Below, piece after piece: positions 43,888 to 53,002 of a DNA stretch of 62,315 nt. The notes under the pieces are model-generated. The model saw only the letters and a program-made list of their open reading frames with translations. It was not told the DNA's origin and searched no databases. Source of the DNA: a bacterium (GTDB lineage: Bacteria > Actinomycetota > Acidimicrobiia > Acidimicrobiales > Bin134). Position 1 is the first letter of the stretch; every line of letters starts with the position of its first letter. The stretch covers positions 1-62,315 of the forward strand of contig JAPOVT010000035.1 of assembly GCA_026708015.1 (NCBI GenBank), written 5' to 3'. Both the position numbers and the translations under genes were made by a program.

Positions 43888-45131
43888 GTTTGGAACGCCT
43901 GGCTCCTGTCCGCGAGGAAGCCCGCGGGCTGGCTGAGCGGTTCGCCGCTCAGGGCTATCGGGTTTTTCTGGTGGGCGGGGTGGTGCGCGACGCCTTGCTG
44001 GACTTGCCGTTGGACACATCCTTCGATCTGGATCTCACCACCGACGCCCAACCGCTGGTGGTGAAGTCGATTCTGGAGGGCTGGGCTGACACCTTGTGGA
44101 CCCAGGGGGAGCGATTCGGCACCATTGGGGCTCGCCGCGGTGATCGGCGAGTCGAGATAACCACGCACCGCACCGAGCGGTACCAGCCCGGCTCTCGCAA
44201 GCCCGACGTGGTTTTTGCCGACGCCATCGAGGTTGACCTTTCCCGGCGCGACTTCACCATCAACGCCATGGCGGTGGAATTGCCCGATGGCGGGTTGGTG
44301 GACCCCTTTGGGGGAGCCTCTGACTTGGCTGACCGCCGTCTCCGCACGCCTCTGGACCCTGAGGCAACGTTCAGCGACGATCCCTTGCGCATGCTGCGGG
44401 CGGCGCGGTTCCTGGCCCAGTTTGAGTTGACCGCGGAACCAGCGCTGATTACCGCCATGGACGCCATGGCCGAACGTCTCAGCATCGTTGCCGACGAGCG
44501 GATTCGCGACGAATTGGACCGGCTTCTCTCAAATCCCGACCCCGGCCCTGGCTTCGAGTTGCTGTTCCGGACTGGTTTGGGTGAGCGGGTTCTGGGCCCG
44601 GTGGGAGATGGTGTTGCCGCAGTGGCTCGTCTTGGCCGGGTGGGCGATGAACCAACGGCGCGATTGGCCGCATTACTGGCTGATGCGGGACCGCCCGCTG
44701 ACGTTCAAAGGGCTTTGGCCGAGCGGCGAGCAACCACAGCAGCCAGTCGAGCGGTGGCTGCAATTCTGAATTCGGCTCATCAAGCTGTCGGCCAGCCCCC
44801 CGAAGACGTGGCCGGATTGCGCCGTTGGGTGGTCAACGCTGGTCCCCACGTCGATGAGTCGGTGGCGGTGGCGTCAGCTATGGGCGAGGTGGGCCCGTTG
44901 GCCGCCGACGTAACCGCCCTCATGGAAGCTGAGCCCGATCTTTGCGGACCCCCGGTTCTTGATGGAGAGGAGATTATGGGCCTGCTCGAGCTGGAACCCG
45001 GTCCCGCCGTGGGCGCAGCCGTAGAAGAACTCCGTCGACACCGCCTCGATTCCGGCCCGATCACCCCTGATGAGGCTCGGGAGCACTTGCTGAAGTGGCA
45101 ACGCCTGAAGACCTCAGAACGTAAGGTGTGA
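43884..45131 (+). CDS. pcnA: CCA tRNA nucleotidyltransferase
   Basis: The 415-residue class II enzyme adds or repairs tRNA 3'-CCA, needed here as the tRNA gene lacks CCA. Motifs: VFLVGGVVRDALLDLPLDTS, the catalytic FDLDLTTDA, RVEITTHRTERY, SRRDFTINAMAVEL, and DPLRMLRAARFLAQF. In actinobacterial relatives an HD domain follows (ALLHDIGK); here that place reads RLAALLADAGPPADV, so the His-Asp pair is lost. ATG 43884 overlaps the HDAC-like gene (ATGA). Confidence 0.9.
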   Translation: MSLERLAPVREEARGLAERFAAQGYRVFLVGGVVRDALLDLPLDTSFDLDLTTDAQPLVVKSILEGWADTLWTQGERFGTIGARRGDRRVEITTHRTERYQPGSRKPDVVFADAIEVDLSRRDFTINAMAVELPDGGLVDPFGGASDLADRRLRTPLDPEATFSDDPLRMLRAARFLAQFELTAEPALITAMDAMAERLSIVADERIRDELDRLLSNPDPGPGFELLFRTGLGERVLGPVGDGVAAVARLGRVGDEPTARLAALLADAGPPADVQRALAERRATTAASRAVAAILNSAHQAVGQPPEDVAGLRRWVVNAGPHVDESVAVASAMGEVGPLAADVTALMEAEPDLCGPPVLDGEEIMGLLELEPGPAVGAAVEELRRHRLDSGPITPDEAREHLLKWQRLKTSERKV

Positions 45132-45135
45132 ACCG

Positions 45136-46875
45136 GTGCTCACCAAGTTGACTGTTCGCAATTTCAAAGGATTGTCTGAGGCTGAGATCGAGCTTGGCAA
45201 TCCGGTGGTTTTCATCGGTCCAAACGACTCGGGGAAGACGTCGGCCTTGCAGGCGCTGACTTTGTGGGACCTCGGTCTACGCCGGTGGATAGAGAAGCGG
45301 GAGGACTCAGCACCAGAAAAGCGGCCCGGTGTAGCGATCAACCGCCGAGATCTCACATCAGTTCCTGTGCCTTCCGCTCGCCAGATTTGGAGAGAGTTGG
45401 AAGTTCGTCGAACTTATCGCAATGATTCTGGTCAACAGCGTACTGAGAACATCTGCATCGACGTGATAGTGGATGGGCTGACAGGCAGTTCTGCCTGGTC
45501 ATGTGGCCTTGAGTTCGACTTCGCCAATCCAGAGAGCTTCTACTGTCGTCCGCTGCGCACAGTTCCTGACGGCACTGAGCGGATGCCCGTGCCTGAGCAA
45601 GCGTTGCGCTCCCAAGTTGTGCTACTCGGTCCCATGTCGGGTCTGGCGGCCAATGAGACCAAGCTGGAGCCCGGTGCCATCAAGGTGCGGTTCGGCGAGG
45701 GGCGGACCGCTGAGGTCCTCCGCAACCTCTGCTATCAGGTGGTCGAGTTGCCTGATGGTGCGAGCCGCTGGGGAACGCTCTCTCAGCGCTTGGAGGGGCT
45801 CTTTGGCGTGCAGTTAGACGAGCCTCGACTGTTGCCCGAACGGGGGGAAATCGAATTGACTTATCGCACCCGCGACGGTGCTCGCCTGGACTTGGCTGCG
45901 TCTGGACGGGGGATGCAGCAGACCCTATTACTGCTTTCGTTCATTGCTCTCAACCCTGACAGCGTTGCACTTTTTGATGAGCCTGATGCCCATCTGGAAA
46001 TTCTGCGACAACGCCAGACCTACGAGTTGCTGAGCGAAGCGGCGTCCGACAACGGCACTCAGATCATTGTGGCGTCGCACTCGGAGATAGTTCTCAATGA
46101 AGCCGCCGAACGGGGCACAGTCGTAGCGTTTGTGGGAAGTCCTCATCGTTTGAACAAGAGCAGCGACGTGCTCAAGGCTCTTCGCGACATTGGTTTCGAG
46201 GACTACTACCAAGCCGAAATCACTGGCCTTGTGTTGTACCTGGAAGGATCAACTGATCTGGCGATCCTACGCAGCTTTGCTGCGCTTGTTGATCACCAGG
46301 CATTGGAAGCCTTGGAGCGACCTTTTGTTCATTACGTCGGAAACCAGCCCAACCAAGCTAGAAAGCACTTCAACGGCTTGCGAGAAGCGAAGCCCGATCT
46401 GGTGGGCTTTGCACTGTTCGACCGACTCGAACGCGACGATTTGGAGGCAGCAGGTGATCTAGCAGAGCGAATGTGGCCGCGACGGGAAATCGAGAACTAT
46501 CTGCGTCCTGTCCAATCACTGGACCGGTATGCCCAACGCCAGGGGGCAAGATTCGTAGGACCTGGCCAATTGTTTGAGGAAGCAGAGTCAAAGCGGTGGC
46601 GCGATGCCATGCAGCGCTCCGTTCAGGATCGGGTTCCGCCTGCGGCCTATCGAGATGAAGATGACCCGTATTGGCGAAATGCCAAGATAAGCGATGAACT
46701 GCTTGCTCCGGTCTTTGCTGCTTTCTCCAGAGACCTTGAATTGCCCACTGGCCTGTCGAAGGCGGAATACCACCAACTGGTTAGTTTCCTAGAACCCGAA
46801 GAGGTCCATGAAGACGTGGTGGCCATACTCGATGCCATAGCTGCCCAGCAGCATCGGGCTCGGCCTGCTAGATGA
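45136..46875 (+). CDS. OLD-like AAA ATPase with Toprim-like C-terminal domain
   Basis: This 579-residue protein has an SMC/RecF-type ATPase domain: Walker [16 protein letters not shown] (residues 27-40), a signature-like [12 protein letters not shown] (about 255-266), Walker [13 protein letters not shown] (277-288) and an H-loop ASHSE (313-317). The C-terminal part begins [17 protein letters not shown] (366-381) and has [11 protein letters not shown] (425-435), giving the Glu and Asp pattern of Toprim nucleases. OLD-family nucleases with this layout are often anti-phage. GTG 45136 has AAGG upstream. It lies between pcnA and ino1, with no partner gene, and is less GC-rich than they are. Confidence 0.75.
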   Translation: MLTKLTVRNFKGLSEAEIELGNPVVFIGPNDSGKTSALQALTLWDLGLRRWIEKREDSAPEKRPGVAINRRDLTSVPVPSARQIWRELEVRRTYRNDSGQQRTENICIDVIVDGLTGSSAWSCGLEFDFANPESFYCRPLRTVPDGTERMPVPEQALRSQVVLLGPMSGLAANETKLEPGAIKVRFGEGRTAEVLRNLCYQVVELPDGASRWGTLSQRLEGLFGVQLDEPRLLPERGEIELTYRTRDGARLDLAASGRGMQQTLLLLSFIALNPDSVALFDEPDAHLEILRQRQTYELLSEAASDNGTQIIVASHSEIVLNEAAERGTVVAFVGSPHRLNKSSDVLKALRDIGFEDYYQAEITGLVLYLEGSTDLAILRSFAALVDHQALEALERPFVHYVGNQPNQARKHFNGLREAKPDLVGFALFDRLERDDLEAAGDLAERMWPRREIENYLRPVQSLDRYAQRQGARFVGPGQLFEEAESKRWRDAMQRSVQDRVPPAAYRDEDDPYWRNAKISDELLAPVFAAFSRDLELPTGLSKAEYHQLVSFLEPEEVHEDVVAILDAIAAQQHRARPAR

Positions 46876-47947
46876 CCTCGCCTCGGGTGTAGGCCTCGAC
46901 CATTTCGCGGGCCGCCTCGTCGCGGTACTGGATGGGGGGGCTCTTCATGAAGTAGGCCGACGGGCCGAGCAGGGGGCCGCCGATGCCGTGGTCCAAGCCG
47001 AGCTTGGCGCAGCGCAATGCGTCGATGATGACGCCGGCGGAGTTAGGGGAGTCCACCACTTCCAGCTTGAGGTCGATGTTGAGGGGGACGTCGCCGAAGC
47101 CCCGACCTTCGAGGCGGATATGGGCCCACTTCCGGTCGTTCAGCCATGGGACATGGTCGCTGGGGCCGATGTGTACGTCATCGGCGGCGATGCCCTTGTC
47201 GAGCTGGCTGGTGACTGATTGCGTCTTGGAGATCTTCTTGGATACCAGCCGGGATCGCTCCAGCATGTTCATGAAATCCATGTTGCCGCCGAAGTTGAGT
47301 TGGTAGGTGCGGTCGAGCTCCACCCCGCGGTCCTCATAGAGCCGAGCCAGCGTGCGATGCAGGATGGTTGCGCCCACCTGGCTCTTGATGTCGTCGCCCA
47401 CCACCGGCACTCCGGCGTCGGTGAAGCGCTGGGCCCATTCCGGATCGGAGGCGATGAACACCGGGATGGCGTTCACGAAGGCCACACCGGCTTCGAGACA
47501 GCACTCGGCGTAGTAGCGCTGGGCCTCCTCGGAGCCCACCGGCAAATAGGAGATGAGCACGTCGGCGCCGGATTCCCGCAGGGCTTCGGCCACGTCGATC
47601 GGCTCAGCGGGAGACTCCTCGCACTGGGTGCGGTAGTACTCACCGAACCCGTCCAATGTGGGGGCCCGCTGCACCCTCACGCCCAGCTCGGGCACATCGC
47701 AGAATTGCACGGTGTTGTTGGGTTCGGCGCTGATGGCCTTGCCCAGATCCAGCCCGACTTTGGAGGCGTCCACGTCGAAGGCGGCCACGGGCTCCACGTC
47801 GTTGATGTGGTAGCCCCCGAGCACCACGTGCATCAGGCCGGGGACGTGGTCGTCGGGTTCGGCGTCGGCGTAGTAGTACAGGCCCTGTACCAAAGAGCTG
47901 GCGCAGTTGCCGACACCGGCGATTGCGATGCGGATGGGATTGCTCAT
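46868..47947 (-). CDS. ino1: Myo-inositol-1-phosphate synthase
   Basis: The 359-residue actinobacterial-type enzyme converts glucose-6-phosphate to inositol-1-phosphate using NAD, for phosphatidylinositol and mycothiol. Motifs are [19 protein letters not shown] (NAD site), [40 protein letters not shown], and [19 protein letters not shown] with the catalytic Lys/Asp region. It follows the padR gene, as in Mycobacterium (Rv0046c-Rv0047c). The 3' end overlaps the convergent OLD-like gene by 8 bp. Confidence 0.95.
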   Translation of the reverse strand: MSNPIRIAIAGVGNCASSLVQGLYYYADAEPDDHVPGLMHVVLGGYHINDVEPVAAFDVDASKVGLDLGKAISAEPNNTVQFCDVPELGVRVQRAPTLDGFGEYYRTQCEESPAEPIDVAEALRESGADVLISYLPVGSEEAQRYYAECCLEAGVAFVNAIPVFIASDPEWAQRFTDAGVPVVGDDIKSQVGATILHRTLARLYEDRGVELDRTYQLNFGGNMDFMNMLERSRLVSKKISKTQSVTSQLDKGIAADDVHIGPSDHVPWLNDRKWAHIRLEGRGFGDVPLNIDLKLEVVDSPNSAGVIIDALRCAKLGLDHGIGGPLLGPSAYFMKSPPIQYRDEAAREMVEAYTRGEVI

Positions 47948-47990
47948 AGTGACTGCCCTCCCTGGGCGCGTTGGGATCGATCGGTATTGA

Positions 47991-48578
47991 TCATCGGTCG
48001 TTCGGTTCTTGTGGGCGATTGGCGCGCTCGTCGGCGATCAGCCGGTCGAGCCAGACCAAGTCGTGTTCGAGGCGCTCCTGATCTCTTTCAAACAGGGAGC
48101 GCACGTAGGGATCGGTGGTTTGCACGGGGTCGCGGCGGGCCATGGCTTGGAGGCTGACCAAGTGGGCCCGGCGCAGCTCGAAAAGCGCCAGCCTCCGGTC
48201 GGGGGGCAGGAAACGGCAGAAGGCCAGCTGCAAGCGGAAGCGGCGCTCGTTGTTGGCGTCTTCTTGGAGCAGCTCCAGCAGGTAGGACTCGCCAGCTTCG
48301 GTGATGTGGTACACCTTGCGGGTTCGGCCCGACTTGGACTTGGTGCTGCGCTTACGGCTGCGACGAGCGTGCCCTTCAGAAACCTCCTCTTCGGCTATGA
48401 GTTCTGGGGCCACGGCGGTGGAGCTCACCCAGCCGCGGCGCTCTAAGCGGGCCAGCGCCGGGTACAGGGCGCCGAACGAAGTGGAGTATCCGCCGACCAG
48501 CGACTTGAGCCGCTTGTTCAACTCGTAGCCGTGAAGATCGCCGTCTTTGAGCAACCCAAGCACCGCGAGATCCAACAT
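47991..48578 (-). CDS. PadR-family transcriptional regulator
   Basis: A 195-residue winged-helix protein: [20 protein letters not shown], then [18 protein letters not shown], and a linker rich in basic residues ([19 protein letters not shown]) before the C-terminal dimerisation helices ([20 protein letters not shown]). It is directly upstream of ino1, and in mycobacteria this pair is conserved, suggesting that it controls inositol synthesis. The promoter region carries an ATAT-N9-ATAT dyad, so it probably represses itself. Confidence 0.9.
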   Translation of the reverse strand: MLDLAVLGLLKDGDLHGYELNKRLKSLVGGYSTSFGALYPALARLERRGWVSSTAVAPELIAEEEVSEGHARRSRKRSTKSKSGRTRKVYHITEAGESYLLELLQEDANNERRFRLQLAFCRFLPPDRRLALFELRRAHLVSLQAMARRDPVQTTDPYVRSLFERDQERLEHDLVWLDRLIADERANRPQEPNDR

Positions 48579-48587
48579 TGGACCGCG

Positions 48588-48615
48588 ATTATATCGAATC
48601 GCTATATCTTTTCAA
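48588..48615 (-). promoter_or_regulatory. Promoter and PadR-type operator of padR-ino1
   Basis: On the minus strand TTGAAA (48615-48610), a 16-bp spacer and a perfect TATAAT (48593-48588) lie 9 nt before ATG 48578, with no ribosome-binding sequence, so the transcript is almost leaderless. Overlapping the -10 box and spacer is a dyad ATAT-N9-ATAT (48591-48607), similar in design to PadR operators (ATGT/ATAT arms about 8 bp apart). Binding of PadR here would block RNA polymerase. Confidence 0.65.
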
Positions 48616-48647
48616 CTCGTTGCTGCGCTACGTGTGCCGAAGGCGCT

Positions 48648-49169
48648 TCAGCTGAACAGAGCGACGGAGGAGTCTTCCGGGCCGCGGATTGACCGGTGAT
48701 CGTGGGGTTCAGGATTGGAGTTGGGCAAGGTCACGGAGTGGTCGGTGATGTAGTTGCGGTGGTCGATGGCCCACTGCCCGTCACGGAGGGACCACTGGTC
48801 GACGTAGCGGCCTCGGCTGTAGATGTCGGCGACATCGGCACTCTCGCCGAATGGCAGGGTGCGCAGCGCAACAGTCACATAGGCCTCGCTGACGGCTCGA
48901 TCGCCGTCCACCTGGATCAACACGTTGGTGATCTGATGGGAGTGGGTGGACATGGCCGCGTGGGCTGTCCAGACCCAGTCCACAAACCCCCAACCGGTTC
49001 CCTGGTAGATGTTCTCGCCGTAGTCGGCGGTTCCGTCGGTGTGCCAGACCGAGTAGGCCGCATCCTTGTCCATGCGGTCCAGCGCCCGGCAGTAGCCGTA
49101 GATCACCTCGGTAATGGACTGCTTGGCCAGCATCGTTTGAAGTGCGTCATCGTGGGGAGCGTCGGTCAT
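48648..49169 (-). CDS. SnoaL/NTF2-like protein
   Basis: A 173-residue protein of the cone-shaped NTF2-like fold: ITEVIYGYCRALDRMDKDAA, VWHTDGTADYGE, then THSHQITNVLIQVDGDRAVS and WSLRDGQWAIDHRNYITDH. Members include hydratases, isomerases and dehydratases acting on steroids or polyketides. A second homologue lies at 51012-51488, and an amidohydrolase lies between them. The substrate is not predictable. Confidence 0.8.
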   Translation of the reverse strand: MTDAPHDDALQTMLAKQSITEVIYGYCRALDRMDKDAAYSVWHTDGTADYGENIYQGTGWGFVDWVWTAHAAMSTHSHQITNVLIQVDGDRAVSEAYVTVALRTLPFGESADVADIYSRGRYVDQWSLRDGQWAIDHRNYITDHSVTLPNSNPEPHDHRSIRGPEDSSVALFS

Positions 49170-49244
49170 AACTCTATTTTCTATCGCGGAAGTGCCTCGG
49201 TGCTGATGAGATGAGAGGCAGTTCTGTTGTTTATCGTTTGGCCC

Positions 49245-50942
49245 ATGTCTGACCTGATCATTCGCGGCGGCAGCCTAATCGACGGTACCGGGGCCCCGGC
49301 CCGGCCCGCCGATGTGCGCATCAACGAAGGCGTTGTCACCGAAGTTGGTCCCAGTCTGGCCCCCGATGGTGAGACCGAACTGGATGCCGGCGGCTGCTAC
49401 GTGACCCCCGGGTTCATCGACTCCCACACCCATCTGGACCCGTCGATGTTTTGGGATCGGGGCTGCGACCCAATGCCCCAGCACGGGGTGACTACTGCAT
49501 TGGTCGGCAATTGTTCCCTGTCGCTGGCCCCGGCCAAGCCCGAGCATCTCGACGAGCTCATCGACGTGTTCTGCTACATCGAGGACATGCCGGTGGCCGA
49601 CTTCGAGTCGGGTGTTCCCTGGACCTGGGGTTCTTGGCGCCAATACCGCGACGCCATGAACCAAGGGGGAATCGCGCTGAACATGGCCTCGCTGATCGGC
49701 CATTCCATGCTGCGCATCTACGTCATGGGCGACGATGCCTGGACCCGAGAGGCCACCGAGGACGAGATTGCTGCTATGGCCTCAGAGATGGCCGATGCCA
49801 TGGAGGCCGGTTGCTACGGCTTCAGCACCTCGTTTTTCGACTTGGACCGGCGGAGCCGCCCGGTGCCTAGTCGACTGGCCTGCGATGGGGAGCTGAGCGC
49901 GTTGGCCGACGTGCTGTCTGCCGCGGGCCACGGATTGGTCGAGTTCATCCCCAACCTCACTGGCGAGGATCCCGAAGCCGATATCCGACGGATGGCCCGG
50001 GTGCTCGGTCCCCGAGGGGTGACCTCTATCTGGAACGGGATTTCCCACAGCGACATGGCACCGCACCGTCCAGAGGAATACATGGCGTTCACCCAGGCGA
50101 TCCGGGATGAGGGTTGCGACATGTGGCCCATCTCCTCGCCCCGCACCGTGGACCTCAATGTGAGCTGGGAGCAGACCATGGTGTTCATGATGCTCCCCAA
50201 GGGATGGAACCAGATCATGGGGGTCACCGGGGAGGCCCGGCGGGAGATGCTGGCCGATCCTGGTTGGCGGGAGATTGCCCGCAACGAGTGGGACGCTACT
50301 GAGAAGTCGCTGTTCCCCATCAACCGGCCCGACTTCGCCCGGTTCACCTCGGTGACCCGTCCCGACAACGAGGCTTGGCTCGGCCGTTCGCTAGCCGATC
50401 TAACCGAGGCTCGGGACGGCCATCCCTCCGACGTGTTTGCCGACTGGATTCTGGAGAACGACTTGGAGCCTGGGGTAGTGGCCATGGGCGTGAGCAACAG
50501 CAACACCGATGGCGTGGCCCAGATGATCGCCGATGAGCGCTGCCTCATCAGCGCCTCCGACGCCGGTGCGCATGTGCAAATGATGTGTGCGGCGGGCGAC
50601 ACCACCCTGCTGTTGACCCGCCATGTGCGAGACCGTGGCGACCTGGAGTTGGAGGAGGCGGTTTACGAGATCACCGGTCGGCAGGCCGAGATCTTGGGAT
50701 TCAACGACCGGGGACGCCTGCTGCCCGGCTACGCCGGCGATGTGACCGTGTTCGATTTGGAAGAGCTGTCGTGGGACACCGACAGATTTGTGTCCGATCT
50801 GCCTTCAGGCGCACCTCGTTTGCGCCGTCCTGCGGGCGGCTACCGGGCCACCGCGGTCAACGGCGTGGTGACACAGGTGGAGGGGTCGCTTACCGGCGCC
50901 AAGCCCGGCGCGGTGCTCGACGCCAATACCCCGTCGCCCTAG
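49245..50942 (+). CDS. N-acyl-D-amino-acid deacylase family amidohydrolase
   Basis: A 565-residue metal-dependent hydrolase: SDLIIRGGSLIDGTGAPARP, GFIDSHTHLDPSMFWDRGCD with the metal-binding His-x-His, GVTTALVGNCSLSLAP, and a late SASDAGAHVQMMCAAGD with the catalytic Asp. The end GRLLPGYAGDVTVFDLEELS is typical. The usual carboxylated-Lys/Cys region is not certain. ATG 49245 is used; a TTG at 49227 with AGG upstream is possible. It may cleave an acylated amine or amino acid. Confidence 0.88.
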   Translation: MSDLIIRGGSLIDGTGAPARPADVRINEGVVTEVGPSLAPDGETELDAGGCYVTPGFIDSHTHLDPSMFWDRGCDPMPQHGVTTALVGNCSLSLAPAKPEHLDELIDVFCYIEDMPVADFESGVPWTWGSWRQYRDAMNQGGIALNMASLIGHSMLRIYVMGDDAWTREATEDEIAAMASEMADAMEAGCYGFSTSFFDLDRRSRPVPSRLACDGELSALADVLSAAGHGLVEFIPNLTGEDPEADIRRMARVLGPRGVTSIWNGISHSDMAPHRPEEYMAFTQAIRDEGCDMWPISSPRTVDLNVSWEQTMVFMMLPKGWNQIMGVTGEARREMLADPGWREIARNEWDATEKSLFPINRPDFARFTSVTRPDNEAWLGRSLADLTEARDGHPSDVFADWILENDLEPGVVAMGVSNSNTDGVAQMIADERCLISASDAGAHVQMMCAAGDTTLLLTRHVRDRGDLELEEAVYEITGRQAEILGFNDRGRLLPGYAGDVTVFDLEELSWDTDRFVSDLPSGAPRLRRPAGGYRATAVNGVVTQVEGSLTGAKPGAVLDANTPSP

Positions 50943-51011
50943 GGCATCGCTGCGAACTTGAACCGGGTTCATGGCCAGCCACGACAACGACGCCAGCAGG
51001 TTGTAGACAGC

Positions 51012-51488
51012 CTAGTAATCCTTGCCTCGGCTGGCGTTGTGGGCGCCCCAACCACCGGGGATGTAGCCGTCCATGGTCACCGACCGCTCGGTGAAGAGCC
51101 ACCGCCCGTCCACCACGCCGTAGCGGTCTATGTAGCGGCCCCAGTGGTCGAGGCCGTGCTCCATGATCACGTGGTAGTAGCAGCGGCCTTTGGCCTCAGT
51201 GGGCGAGAGAAGGTCGATCTGGTGGGTGGCGGTGTGGTGGCGGATGTACTTGGGGGTGCCGCCGCCGATCTGCGACAACGTGTCTTGGGCTCCGGTAAAA
51301 ATCGTGCGGATTTCGTCGATGCCGTACTTGTCGGGTTGGGTCGGGGTTCGCATGATGGCGTCGGGGGCGAACAGGTCCATGACTTGGTCGAAGCGGCCCG
51401 AGTCGCCGTTGGCGTTGTACCGAGCCACGAGGTCTCGGATTGATTCGCGAGCGTTCAATTCCCACTGCTCCATGAACCGACGGTACAT
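51012..51488 (-). CDS. SnoaL/NTF2-like protein
   Basis: A 158-residue NTF2-fold protein: ARESIRDLVARYNANGDSGR, then FDQVMDLFAPDAIMRTP, TATHQIDLLSPTEAKGRCYY and WLFTERSVTMDGY. ATG 51488 is the best start; a second Met is five codons later and the longer frame to 51602 crosses the divergent thiolase gene. Like the homologue at 48648 its substrate is unknown. It is divergent from the thiolase-like gene, 35 bp apart. Confidence 0.8.
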   Translation of the reverse strand: MYRRFMEQWELNARESIRDLVARYNANGDSGRFDQVMDLFAPDAIMRTPTQPDKYGIDEIRTIFTGAQDTLSQIGGGTPKYIRHHTATHQIDLLSPTEAKGRCYYHVIMEHGLDHWGRYIDRYGVVDGRWLFTERSVTMDGYIPGGWGAHNASRGKDY

Positions 51489-51510
51489 CGTCTCGGTGCC
51501 ATGAGGGCCG

Positions 51511-51516
51511 TTAGGG
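51511..51516 (+). promoter_or_regulatory. Probable -10 box of the thiolase-like gene
   Basis: TAGGGT lies 7 nt before GTG 51524 and there is no Shine-Dalgarno sequence, which fits a leaderless transcript. The same arrangement (TAGGGT at 55385-55390, GTG 55398) is seen before the ArfB gene. A -35 box is not obvious. Confidence 0.35.
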
Positions 51517-51523
51517 TGCGGGC

Positions 51524-53002
51524 GTGAGTGTTGACGACAGAACTCCGGTGCTGGTGGGGGTGGGGACGGCTGCACAGCGGCTAGACGATCCCACCGAGGC
51601 AAAGGAGGCAGTAGACCTCATGGCTCAGGCGCTGGTGGTGGCGGCTGATGACGCCGGATCAAGCAGCCTGATTGGCCGCTTGGATCAGGTGAGGGTCACC
51701 CAGGGTACGTGGGGGTATAGCGATCCGGCCCGGTGGGTGGCCGATGCGGTGGGGGCGAACCAGGCCCGCAGCTATCTGGCTGACGTGGGCATCTTGCAGA
51801 CCGCGGTGATGGGCGATGCGGCCGCGGCCATCGCGTCGGGGTCGGCCGATGTGATCGCGGTGGTGGGCGGGGAGGCCAAGTATCGGGGACTGCGGGCTTC
51901 GATCACCGGCATCGAGGCTCCCGATACAGACCAAGGTGGTGCCGAGCCCGATGATTTCGTCACCCCCCACGGGATGATCATCAGCCGAGCAGAGATCGAC
52001 ACCGGTCTGGTGATGGCCACCCACCACTACGCCATGATCGAGAACGCCCGCCGGTTCGCCGACGGCCACACCATCGAAGAGCACCGCGACGAGGTGGCTG
52101 GACTGTGGGCCCGCTTCGCCCAAGTGGCCGCAGCCAATCCCGATGCCTGGTTCCAGGACGGATTGGACTCCGCCGCCATCGCCACTCCGGAAAATGGCAA
52201 CCGGATGCTGGCTTGGCCCTACACCAAGTGGCACAACTCCCAGTGGAACGTGGACCAGGCCGCCGCGCTGATCTTCTGCTCGGCGGACACCGCCCGGGCA
52301 CTGGGCATCGCCCCGGATCGCTGGGTGTTCCCCTGGGCCGCGGCCGAGTCCAACCACATGGTGCCGGTTACCGAGCGGCCCGAACTCCACCGCAGTCCGG
52401 GGTTCGCCCACGCCGGCCGGGCCGTGGCCGACCATGTGGGCATGGCCCTCAGCGAGGCTGGCCACGTGGACCTGTACTCCTGCTTCCCCATCGCGGTGCG
52501 CACCCAGGCGCTGGAGTTGGACATCGACTTGAGCCGGGATCTGACGGTGACCGGGGGCATGACCTGGGCTGGGGGCCCACTCAACAACTACGTGATCCAG
52601 GCGGCGGCGAAGCTGGCCCAGGTGCTGCGAGCCGATTCCGGATCCACCGGTCTGCTCACCTCCGTCAGTGGGATGATCACCAAGCAGGGGGCCAGCATGT
52701 GGAGTTCTGAACCGCCTGCCCAGCCATTTGCCAACATCGACGTGACCGATGCGGTGGCGGTCGAGCTTCAGCCCAAGCCCTATCGCACGGGAGAAAACGA
52801 GCAAGCCACCGTGGTGTCTTACACCGTGATCTGGGGTCGGGAAGGGCCGGAGCGGGCGGTGGCCATTGGCGAGTTCGCCGACGGCGCCCGAACCCTACTC
52901 GTCTCCGCCGTCCCCCCCGTCATGGCCGCCGTCGCCGTCGAGGAGTTCTGCGGCCGAACGGTCACTGTGGCTGGTGACGGGTCGTTCACCCCCACCGACT
53001 GA
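51524..53002 (+). CDS. Thiolase-like acetyl-CoA acetyltransferase family protein
   Basis: The 492-residue protein belongs to the thiolase superfamily branch annotated acetyl-CoA acetyltransferase in actinobacteria. It starts RTPVLVGVGTAAQRLDDPTE and has AVMGDAAAAIASGSADVIAV at the place of the first catalytic Cys, which is therefore missing, and HVDLYSCFPIAVRTQALELD later, as in SCP2-type thiolase-like proteins. Catalysis is thus unlikely to be a standard thiolysis. GTG 51524 lies 7 nt after TAGGGT. Its last 108 bp are antisense to the MscS gene. Confidence 0.82.
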   Translation: MSVDDRTPVLVGVGTAAQRLDDPTEAKEAVDLMAQALVVAADDAGSSSLIGRLDQVRVTQGTWGYSDPARWVADAVGANQARSYLADVGILQTAVMGDAAAAIASGSADVIAVVGGEAKYRGLRASITGIEAPDTDQGGAEPDDFVTPHGMIISRAEIDTGLVMATHHYAMIENARRFADGHTIEEHRDEVAGLWARFAQVAAANPDAWFQDGLDSAAIATPENGNRMLAWPYTKWHNSQWNVDQAAALIFCSADTARALGIAPDRWVFPWAAAESNHMVPVTERPELHRSPGFAHAGRAVADHVGMALSEAGHVDLYSCFPIAVRTQALELDIDLSRDLTVTGGMTWAGGPLNNYVIQAAAKLAQVLRADSGSTGLLTSVSGMITKQGASMWSSEPPAQPFANIDVTDAVAVELQPKPYRTGENEQATVVSYTVIWGREGPERAVAIGEFADGARTLLVSAVPPVMAAVAVEEFCGRTVTVAGDGSFTPTD

